Virus record (IMG/VR): IMGVR_UViG_3300036770_007509
Span: 1 to 50,842 of that record
Length of the DNA: 50,842 bases
Strand: one strand, 5' to 3'
DNA from: a virus
Each line of letters starts with the position of its first letter. Position 1 is the stretch's first letter. The position numbers and the translations under genes were made by a program. A model generated the notes under the pieces. The model made no database searches. It had not been told where the DNA came from and saw nothing but the letters and a program-made list of their open reading frames with translations. This document shows positions 41,789 through 47,112 of this stretch, piece by piece.

Positions 41789-41862
41789 GGGGGATTAGTT
41801 AAATGGGATAACATTGGCTTTGCAAGCCGAGATTGAGAGTTCGATTCTCTCATCCTCCACCA
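41789..41862 (+). tRNA. tRNA-Ala (anticodon TGC)
   Basis: Acceptor GGGGGAT/ATCCTCC (one G-U), anticodon arm TTGGC-TTTGCAA-GCCGA, T-loop TTCGATT, encoded CCA. The last 11 bases (ATCCTCCACCA) recur at the end of the degenerate tRNA at 42306. Confidence 0.92.
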
Positions 41863-41904
41863 TATTTTTGTAGAGTGATGCTAAATACAGCAGAGGTCTA
41901 CAAA

Positions 41905-42291
41905 ATGGAAATATTTACATGTTTATCGTGCGGTAAAGAAAATGAAATGAAAAGAAATCATTTCAACAAGTATTGCAATAACCAATGCCAAAACGATCAT
42001 AGGTTAATAGCAGAAACTTTACCAAAGTTTGAAAGTGGTGCTCTTTCTAATAGACGGACTCTGCACAGGGTATTAAAATATCTACATGGATATAGATGTG
42101 TTGTATGTGGAAATCCAGGCGAGTATAATAACAAACCTTTGGCACTACAATTAGATCATATCGACGGTAATGCTGGCAATAATATTCCTGAAAACTTAAG
42201 ATTGTTATGTCCTAACTGCCATAGCCAAACAGATACTTTTGTTGCAAAGAATAAAGGCAACGGTAGACAGGCAAGAGGTTTAGCACGATAA
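41905..42291 (+). CDS. HNH homing endonuclease
   Basis: A 128-residue protein with two zinc-binding Cys pairs at the N-terminus (FTCLSCGKENE; CNNQCQND), then CVVCGNPG, LQLDHIDGNAGNNIPENLRLL and CPNCHSQTD, the HNH nuclease core. Free-standing HNH genes spread by cutting cognate DNA lacking them. ATG at 41905 follows CAGAGG; an upstream ATG at 41878 is in frame. It is AT-rich relative to flanks and lies between two tRNA genes, so it is likely an inserted mobile gene. Confidence 0.88.
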   Translation: MEIFTCLSCGKENEMKRNHFNKYCNNQCQNDHRLIAETLPKFESGALSNRRTLHRVLKYLHGYRCVVCGNPGEYNNKPLALQLDHIDGNAGNNIPENLRLLCPNCHSQTDTFVAKNKGNGRQARGLAR

Positions 42292-42305
42292 TACCACCAA
42301 AATCT

Positions 42306-42379
42306 GCGGGTATGATGTAATGGTAGCCTACTTGCTTGCCATGCAAGATGCGCCGGTTCGACCCCGATATCCTCCACCA
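42306..42379 (+). pseudogene. Degenerate or chimeric tRNA-Gly (anticodon GCC)
   Basis: 5' half like tRNA-Gly: acceptor strand GCGGGTA, anticodon arm CTTGC-TTGCCAT-GCAAG. The 3' acceptor strand is ATCCTCC plus ACCA, which does not pair with the 5' strand (three mismatches), and the T-stem also has one mismatch. The 3' end is identical to that of tRNA-Ala at 41789. Probably a recombinant pseudogene next to the HNH gene; an intact tRNA-Gly(GCC) exists at 42705. Confidence 0.65.
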
Positions 42380-42384
42380 TTCTA

Positions 42385-42460
42385 CTCGGATTGGGATAAT
42401 AGGGAGTCCACCTCGTTTGGGGCGAGGAAGGTGCAGGTTCGAGTCCTGTGTCCGAGACCA
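42385..42460 (+). tRNA. tRNA-Pro (anticodon TGG)
   Basis: Acceptor CTCGGAT/GTCCGAG, anticodon arm CCTCG-TTTGGGG-CGAGG, T-loop TTCGAGT, encoded CCA. The 86 bases after it hold hairpins GCCAG/CTGGC and ACCCGCC/GGCGGGT and no gene. Confidence 0.92.
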
Positions 42461-42546
42461 ATTGCACAGCAACGCAGACACGGCATTGTAGGCCAGGCCT
42501 CTTGCTGGCAAGCTGATACCCGCCCTGCACCGGCGGGTCACTCGGC

Positions 42547-42621
42547 ATCACCGTGGTGAAATGAAGATCACACAGCCCTGCGAGGGCTGAGTACCAGGTT
42601 TGATTCCTGGCGGTGGTACCA
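42547..42621 (+). tRNA. tRNA-Arg (anticodon GCG)
   Basis: Acceptor ATCACCG/CGGTGGT, anticodon arm CAGCC-CTGCGAG-GGCTG, T-arm CCAGG-TTTGATT-CCTGG, encoded CCA. GCG is a rare anticodon for CGC/CGU, as most bacteria use ACG modified to ICG. Confidence 0.8.
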
Positions 42622-42625
42622 CCCG

Positions 42626-42699
42626 GCCCGATTAGCTCAATGGTAGAGCTCGCGACCGATAATCGCGTGACGGTGGATCGTAACCATCATCGGATACCA
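42626..42699 (+). tRNA. tRNA-Ile (anticodon GAT), atypical
   Basis: Acceptor GCCCGAT/ATCGGAT with a C2-A71 mismatch and G1-U72, anticodon arm CGCGA-CCGATAA-TCGCG in which the near-universal U33 is C, and T-loop ATCGTAA (A54, U58). Encoded CCA. It may be functional or degenerating. Confidence 0.7.
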
Positions 42700-42704
42700 C
42701 ACCA

Positions 42705-42779
42705 GCGGGTGTAGCTCAGAGGCAGAGCGCGACATTGCCAATGTCGAGGTCGAGATTTCGAAATTCTTCACCCGCTCCA
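42705..42779 (+). tRNA. tRNA-Gly (anticodon GCC)
   Basis: Acceptor GCGGGTG/CACCCGC, anticodon arm CGACA-TTGCCAA-TGTCG, T-loop TTCGAAA, discriminator T, encoded CCA. T-stem has one T-T mismatch. Confidence 0.88.
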
Positions 42780-42792
42780 GATTCAAAAGGCC

Positions 42793-42821
42793 TTGACCTC
42801 TAGTGGAGATCACTGTAACAT
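42793..42821 (+). promoter_or_regulatory. Promoter-like elements before tRNA-Gly(TCC)
   Basis: TTGACC (42793-42798), 17 bases, TAACAT (42816-42821). Good -35, modest -10. It would start a transcript 15-20 bases upstream of the tRNA at 42845. Confidence 0.5.
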
Positions 42822-42844
42822 ATAGACACAACGTCAAGGTTGTC

Positions 42845-42918
42845 GCGGCGGTAGTTCAATGGTAGAATCAGAGCCTTCCAAGCTCCGGACGCGGGTTCGA
42901 TTCCCGCTCGCCGCTCCA
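42845..42918 (+). tRNA. tRNA-Gly (anticodon TCC)
   Basis: Acceptor GCGGCGG/TCGCCGC, anticodon arm AGAGC-CTTCCAA-GCTCC, T-arm GCGGG-TTCGATT-CCCGC, discriminator T, encoded CCA. It is followed by a small gene with AAGAGGA. Confidence 0.92.
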
Positions 42919-42933
42919 TCTCAAGAGGACAAT

Positions 42934-43098
42934 ATGCAAGAAAAGCAAAGTTTTTTAGATATGATCAAGGCAGCACAGGCCAAGAAGAAAGCGTCTCTGG
43001 CACCGGATGCCAAGGAATTGGAATCTGTCAAGGCCAAATTTTCTAATGGTCCTGTGGTCAATCGGCCCATGAAGAAATCTTCAGGTAGAGGCAGATAG
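42934..43098 (+). CDS. Conserved small basic phage protein (54 residues)
   Basis: MQEKQSFLDMIKAAQAKKKA at the start and NRPMKKSSGRGR at the end. The SFLDxxKxAQ start and KxSSGRGR end are typical of a small protein found in many marine T4-like phages. Basic and probably disordered at the tail. The ATG follows AGAGGACAAT. Function unknown. Confidence 0.7.
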   Translation: MQEKQSFLDMIKAAQAKKKASLAPDAKELESVKAKFSNGPVVNRPMKKSSGRGR

Positions 43099-43121
43099 TT
43101 TTGTTCCGGATACTCAAGACA

Positions 43122-43326
43122 TATATCATGGGCTAAGGCGTGAGCGAAAGAATGCCAACCCCAACTGCCAGGGGAGGACACCACCCTGCACCGCTGCTAC
43201 CCTAGATCGGGCGCTGGACCGTGGCTGGTCTGGTTTGAGCATGTTGCAGGGGACATCGACGCTGGGCCCATAGCCCAGAGAATGGTCGGGTCTCAAACAC
43301 CAGGGCAGTGCCTTAGCCCATGATAT
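43122..43326 (+). ncRNA. Putative structured RNA abutting tRNA-Arg(TCT)
   Basis: A perfect 17-base inverted repeat (43123-43139 with 43310-43326; two further G-U pairs extend it to 19) encloses 166 bases with no gene. Inside are CCCC/GGGG (43159-43174), CTGGGC/GCCCAG (43262-43278), CCCTGCA/TGCAGGG (43184-43190 with 43245-43251), and a 10-pair helix between 43230-43239 and 43292-43303. The last two would cross, forming a pseudoknot. The 3' arm ends on the base immediately before the tRNA, so RNase P processing of the tRNA would free the RNA 3' end. No known family could be assigned. Confidence 0.6.
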
Positions 43327-43401
43327 CTGGCCGTCGTTCAACGGACAGGACAGCAGTCTTCTAAACTGCGAATGGGGGTTCGATTCCCTCCGGCCGGGCC
43401 A
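43327..43401 (+). tRNA. tRNA-Arg (anticodon TCT)
   Basis: Acceptor CTGGCCG/CGGCCGG, anticodon arm GCAGT-CTTCTAA-ACTGC, T-loop TTCGATT, discriminator G, encoded CCA. It directly abuts the structured RNA upstream. Confidence 0.92.
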
Positions 43402-43444
43402 GTAATAACCTTATTGCTAAAAGTGCATACAGATTTGTCACGAT

Positions 43445-43455
43445 TGTGATATAAT
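43445..43455 (+). promoter_or_regulatory. Extended -10 promoter
   Basis: TGATATAAT is an extended -10 (TGn plus TATAAT at 43450-43455); no -35 is at standard spacing. The next ATG (43461) is six bases downstream, so its mRNA would be leaderless. Confidence 0.55.
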
Positions 43456-43460
43456 ACTGT

Positions 43461-43598
43461 ATGGATACAAAATCAACCCGTTTACAATTCTGTTGCAGCC
43501 TAGGCTGCCTGGTGCTCTTGGCCGTGGCACTCGTAGTCACGGGAGAAGTATTAGAATGCGTCATGTTTGTTAATCCCCACGAGACATGGTGTGATTAA
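43461..43598 (+). CDS. Small membrane protein (45 residues)
   Basis: A 45-residue product: basic start (MDTKSTRLQF), one hydrophobic helix (SLGCLVLLAVALVVTGEVL) and a short polar tail (NPHETWCD). Four Cys lie at or near the helix. The ATG lies six bases after a perfect TATAAT. It could be a holin-like, antiholin-like or superinfection-exclusion membrane peptide; no homologue recognised. Confidence 0.5.
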   Translation: MDTKSTRLQFCCSLGCLVLLAVALVVTGEVLECVMFVNPHETWCD

Positions 43599-43600
43599 AT

Positions 43601-43678
43601 TCGGCGGTGTAGCATGGTGGATCTAATGCAGCCGCTTCATACGCGGAAAATCGGAACTCGAACCCGATACCCTAGAGC
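43601..43678 (+). pseudogene. Degenerate tRNA-like sequence (CAT anticodon loop)
   Basis: CCGC-TTCATAC-GCGG forms an anticodon-like arm with CAT, and ATCGG/CCGAT a T-stem-like pair around a 9-base loop. No pairing acceptor stem or CCA is present. Probably a decayed tRNA on the left edge of the oxygenase gene; alternatively chance structure. Confidence 0.4.
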
Positions 43679-44365
43679 ATGTATAAGTATATGAGAGGTT
43701 TGATGGCACCAATTACAAACCAGTTGGTCCGGGTCGGTCGCTTGACTCCAAAATTTCAAGGAATAAAAGTGGAAATTATTGTACATAATTCAAAGTCACT
43801 TTCATCGCCCAACGATGTATACGACCTCTTTACTGTCCCTCTTTGGGAAGTTGAAATAGTATCACCTGTATTGATTGATCCTGACTTCAACAAGGCACTG
43901 GAAGTCGATGCTGACTATGAAATTAATCATGGACATGGAAATCACTTGCGTTCTAAATACACAGGTGAGAGTATCGTTAGAAGTTTTTCGAATGTATCTC
44001 AAAAGGATCGTTTGCTTGAGATTGCGCTGCAGCATCCGTTTGCAAAGCGGAGATTTTTTCATCCAATCTCATATTATCAAGAACACGCAAGTTGGTTTTC
44101 GGCGATACTTAAAGATGAGCCCGGCTTTAGGATGGCGCCTCATATTGACAACAGTCACATTATGATTCAAATGATAGTGAATCTGTTACAGGACAACGAT
44201 ACATCAACTGTTTTTTTTAATATTTTTGATCAACAGCAACCAGTATATCAGGCCCCGAGGAAACAAAATCATGGTATAGTGTTTTTGAATACACCAGGTT
44301 CAATACATACTATCACCAGCGTTACAAAAAAACGGTACATATGGTATGCAGGAGTTTTGATCTAA
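43679..44365 (+). CDS. 2OG-Fe(II) oxygenase-like protein inserted among tRNAs
   Basis: A 228-residue AT-rich gene. FRMAPHIDNSHIMIQMIVNL has the HxD metal pair; GIVFLNTPGSIHTITSVTKK gives the distal His and the 2OG-binding basic residue, with YIWYAGVLI as final strand, all as in prolyl-hydroxylase-like 2OG oxygenases. It stands in the tRNA array between a tRNA remnant (43601-43678) and a tRNA 3' fragment (44366-44414). Its base composition differs from the tRNA flanks, suggesting it moved in. Start ATG 43679; ATG 43691 and 43703 also fit. Confidence 0.8.
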   Translation: MYKYMRGLMAPITNQLVRVGRLTPKFQGIKVEIIVHNSKSLSSPNDVYDLFTVPLWEVEIVSPVLIDPDFNKALEVDADYEINHGHGNHLRSKYTGESIVRSFSNVSQKDRLLEIALQHPFAKRRFFHPISYYQEHASWFSAILKDEPGFRMAPHIDNSHIMIQMIVNLLQDNDTSTVFFNIFDQQQPVYQAPRKQNHGIVFLNTPGSIHTITSVTKKRYIWYAGVLI

Positions 44366-44414
44366 GGAGGCAAGGCACAGAGATGCGGGGATTCGATTCC
44401 TCCGTATTCCACCA
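44366..44414 (+). pseudogene. 3' fragment of a tRNA
   Basis: A T-arm-like CGGGG/CTCCG with ATTCGATTC loop, then a TATTCC acceptor strand and ACCA. No matching 5' half (GGAATA) lies upstream; the oxygenase stop codon directly precedes it. It looks like a tRNA cut by insertion of the oxygenase gene or by deletion. Confidence 0.5.
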
Positions 44415-44420
44415 TGTAAC

Positions 44421-44508
44421 GGAAGGGTCCCATAATGGTATTGGAGCAGATTGCTAATCTGTCGGCTGTGCAAACGGCTTCTGGGTTCGAGTCCCAGTCC
44501 TTCCACCA
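44421..44508 (+). tRNA. tRNA-Ser (anticodon GCT)
   Basis: Class II tRNA: acceptor GGAAGGG/TCCTTCC, anticodon arm GCAGA-TTGCTAA-TCTGT, long variable arm, T-loop TTCGAGT, encoded CCA. Confidence 0.92.
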
Positions 44509-44537
44509 AGAGCTGATTAAATACACCGGGGGGTATC

Positions 44538-45011
44538 ATGGCTCGCATCAATCTCAACCAAGTGGTAGACTACATTAACTCTACCGGTCCGGCCACCCGT
44601 ATCTATTTGGGTGCGGATTCCATCCGCTACAAGGTCAACCGCGAGTGGTGGGCCGAGTACACGGTGGCTGTGGTGGTGCACCTGGATGGCCGACATGGAT
44701 GCAGGATATTTGGTGATGTCACACAGGAACGCGACTATGACCAACGTGCGGATCGTCCCACCCTGCGGCTCATGAACGAAGTGTATCGTGTATCGGAAAT
44801 GTACTTGGCCCTGGCACCACGTGTGCTGGACCGCGAAATCGAAGTGCATCTTGACATCAATCCCGCAGAAATGGCCGGCTCCAGCTGTGTGATCTCACAG
44901 GCCATTGGCTATATACGCGGTACCTGCAATGTGGTTCCGTTCGTGAAACCGGACGCTTTTGCGGCATCGTACGCGGCAGACCGTATCGCACGCTACGGTA
45001 CCACTGATTGA
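44538..45011 (+). CDS. YkuK/DUF458-like RNase H-fold protein
   Basis: A 157-residue protein with RIYLGADSIRYKVN, VAVVVHLDGRHGCRIFGDVTQERDYD and EIEVHLDINPAEM, three strands each ending in Asp or Glu as in the RNase H-like DUF458/YkuK family. Activity is not established for the family. Starts 15 bases after an ATTAAATA box. Downstream gene is a phosphoesterase. Confidence 0.75.
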   Translation: MARINLNQVVDYINSTGPATRIYLGADSIRYKVNREWWAEYTVAVVVHLDGRHGCRIFGDVTQERDYDQRADRPTLRLMNEVYRVSEMYLALAPRVLDREIEVHLDINPAEMAGSSCVISQAIGYIRGTCNVVPFVKPDAFAASYAADRIARYGTTD

Positions 45012-45057
45012 TCAGAAACTCACAGGTTGTTATTATACAAAATAAAGAAAGGAGGCG

Positions 45058-45663
45058 ATGATGCCCGCAGTATTTCTAGTATCAGACACGCATTTTGGAC
45101 ACGCTGGCGTTTGCCGCTTCACTCGCGCGGACGGTGTTACCAAACTAAGACCTTGGGACGATGCCCAGGAGATGGACGAAGCCATGATCTCTGCCTGGAA
45201 CGACCGTGTGAGGCCCAACGACAAAGTGTATCACCTCGGCGATGTAGTAATCAATCGCAAGGCCTTGAGTACACTTGCCCGCCTCAACGGCGACAAGGTC
45301 TTGATCCGTGGCAATCATGATATTTTCCGTGACACTGAGTACGGACAGTACTTTCGTGAATTGCGGGCCTACCATGTCATGAACGGACTTATTTTAAGCC
45401 ATATTCCCGTCCACGAAGCAAGTCTTGGTAGGTTTGGTTGTAATATACACGGACACTTACACGCCAACAGAGTTATGAAGGCGAGAGGTGTTGATGCTAG
45501 AACTGGTGAAATCTTATATAGCGATGAGATAGATCCGAGATACTGGTGTGCCTGTGTTGAACAAACAGATTTCGCTCCTATCCTTTTTGAAGATGCTTTA
45601 AAGAGGATAGCGGAACAAGGTGGCACCGTAGGCTTTAAGAATGGAAACGGTCCCACTATGTAA
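45058..45663 (+). CDS. Metallophosphoesterase
   Basis: A 201-residue calcineurin-like phosphoesterase. Motifs in order: LVSDTHFGHAG (DxH), VYHLGDVVINRK (GDxxx), IRGNHDIFRD (GNHD), LSHIPVHEA and NIHGHLHANRV (GHxH). All five metal-binding blocks are present. Could hydrolyse phosphodiesters or nucleotides, or trim RNA ends. Strong Shine-Dalgarno (AAAGGAGG); ATG at 45058 or 45061. Confidence 0.9.
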   Translation: MMPAVFLVSDTHFGHAGVCRFTRADGVTKLRPWDDAQEMDEAMISAWNDRVRPNDKVYHLGDVVINRKALSTLARLNGDKVLIRGNHDIFRDTEYGQYFRELRAYHVMNGLILSHIPVHEASLGRFGCNIHGHLHANRVMKARGVDARTGEILYSDEIDPRYWCACVEQTDFAPILFEDALKRIAEQGGTVGFKNGNGPTM

Positions 45664-45698
45664 TGTTTTACATTTTGGGCCGTGAAAGATAAGCCATG

Positions 45699-45706
45699 GA
45701 TAAATA
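45699..45706 (+). promoter_or_regulatory. Late-promoter-like box GATAAATA
   Basis: GATAAATA lies in the gap after the phosphoesterase, 46 bases upstream of the sigma70-type promoter of the TctC operon. Confidence 0.35.
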
Positions 45707-45751
45707 TTTTTGCAACGCCGGGTTCTTCCGACGTCGGAGTAAAATAGACGC

Positions 45752-45788
45752 TTGACATAGAGATGTCTTTACTAGTATAATATACTAG
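45752..45788 (+). promoter_or_regulatory. Promoter with overlapping palindromic operator
   Basis: TTGACA (45752-45757), 18 bases, TATAAT (45776-45781). The -10 lies inside a perfect 17-base inverted repeat, CTAGTATA-A-TATACTAG (45772-45788), a classical repressor or activator site. A second palindrome (45804-45819, TGTGGAT/ATCCACA) is downstream. It drives the 40-residue ORF, the PP-loop protein and TctC. A possible 18-residue ORF starts at 45790. Confidence 0.65.
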
Positions 45789-45850
45789 AATGCCTACCGT
45801 ATATGTGGATTCATCCACAAGCACTTATAAATTTCACCTTTGGTAAATGT

Positions 45851-45973
45851 ATGTCTTTTTTATTTAAAACGATAGAGTCCCTACCTGTACCTCCTCTTGA
45901 AATTAGTTTTGAAGACAACCCCTGGGATAACGACAATGCAATCAAAAAATCAGCAGGACACTATTCTCGATGA
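45851..45973 (+). CDS. 40-residue protein upstream of the PP-loop gene
   Basis: ATG at 45851 gives 40 residues (MSFLFKTIESLPVPPLEIS, then EDNPWDNDNAIKKSAGHYSR). Its TGA overlaps the next ATG (ATGA at 45970), typical of real coupled genes here. AT-rich. No homologue recognised. No Shine-Dalgarno is evident. Confidence 0.45.
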   Translation: MSFLFKTIESLPVPPLEISFEDNPWDNDNAIKKSAGHYSR

Positions 45974-47103
45974 ACACCAAATTTGGTTTTTATAAAATAG
46001 GAGATTTTGTTACCTTGAGTAAGATAGAAGCTATTGAATTACACAGGCGAACAAAAATACATCCACAATGGATTTTCAACGATGAAGCATTTTCTGCATG
46101 TGATTGGTCAGTTGAACCTTCCGTGTCACTCGAAGAAATTTACAAACGCCGTGCATTGCAGTTGAGAGAAAAGTATGATTATATTGTGTTGTTTTTTAGT
46201 GGTGGAGCCGACAGCACTAATGTCTTACATAGTTTTATAAACAATAACATCCATGTAGATGAGTTGTTATGTTATCATACCAAATCAGTTGCGGGCGAAC
46301 ACGGAGTTGGCGAGCAAGAAATATTTCGAGTCGCCGTGCCTACGGCCAAAAGAGCACAAGAAATTAATCCCAATATCAAAATTAGAGAAATAGATTTAAC
46401 AAAAAATATTTTAGAATTTTATCAAGATAAAAAAAATAAATTTGATCTGCTGTATGACAAAAATGATTATTGGAGTCCAAATCATATGGGATTGACCTCA
46501 TTGAGTGACCATATCCCCGAATGGAAACAGTTGGCGGATAAGGGAAAACGCATTTGCCTTTTGCGCGGAGCCGATAAACCACAGATTTTTTATGATGACC
46601 AAGGTTGGCATGTAAAATTTCTCGATATTCTAGTCGGCAATTCTATAGACATCAAAAGTGTAAGGGAAAAAAATCTCTGGTTTGATCACGAATTTTTTTA
46701 TTGGACTCCAGACCTGCCAGATGTTATTATTAAGCAAGCCCATGTTGTTAAACACTTTCTACAAACAGCCAAGTCTACTAGTCCAGGATTGTCTTTGCAA
46801 CCCAGTTTTTTTCAAGCAAAAACAATCAATGGAAAAAAATACTATATGACTTGTGACCAGTTACATCGACTGATTTACCCAACCTGGGATATCAACACCT
46901 TTACCATGGGTAAACACTCGACTCCGCTGGCCAGTCCCAGAGATTCATGGTTTTTTAGTAAAACTGAATTTGCAAAAGAGTCTGAAATCGCAAGAATGAA
47001 CTTGCAGGCTGTCAAACAGATCGTGGGTGATTATTGGTTAAATGACCGCGATCATATCACTGCTGGTCTCAAAGGCATGTGGTCAAAATCTTATTATTTC
47101 TAA
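45970..47103 (+). CDS. PP-loop ATPase-like protein
   Basis: A 377-residue protein with the PP-loop ATP pyrophosphatase motif FFSGGADSTNVL (Ser77-Ser82), as in NadE, QueC, asparagine synthetase and tRNA sulfurtransferase families. The rest (GVGEQEIFRVAV, SPNHMGLTSLSDHIPEWK, LLRGADKPQIFYDDQGWHVK) is not one of those families by sight; there is no QueC zinc Cys cluster. It probably adenylates a carboxyl or carbonyl group, then amidates or thiolates it. It shares an operon with TctC and is AT-rich. Substrate unknown. Confidence 0.7.
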   Translation: MNTKFGFYKIGDFVTLSKIEAIELHRRTKIHPQWIFNDEAFSACDWSVEPSVSLEEIYKRRALQLREKYDYIVLFFSGGADSTNVLHSFINNNIHVDELLCYHTKSVAGEHGVGEQEIFRVAVPTAKRAQEINPNIKIREIDLTKNILEFYQDKKNKFDLLYDKNDYWSPNHMGLTSLSDHIPEWKQLADKGKRICLLRGADKPQIFYDDQGWHVKFLDILVGNSIDIKSVREKNLWFDHEFFYWTPDLPDVIIKQAHVVKHFLQTAKSTSPGLSLQPSFFQAKTINGKKYYMTCDQLHRLIYPTWDINTFTMGKHSTPLASPRDSWFFSKTEFAKESEIARMNLQAVKQIVGDYWLNDRDHITAGLKGMWSKSYYF

Positions 47104-47112
47104 GGGGAAAAA

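Noticed and set aside
45970-47103. PP-loop protein considered as QueC
   Set aside because: The SGGxDS loop fits, but the size (377 vs about 230 residues) and lack of the C-terminal Cys cluster argue against QueC.
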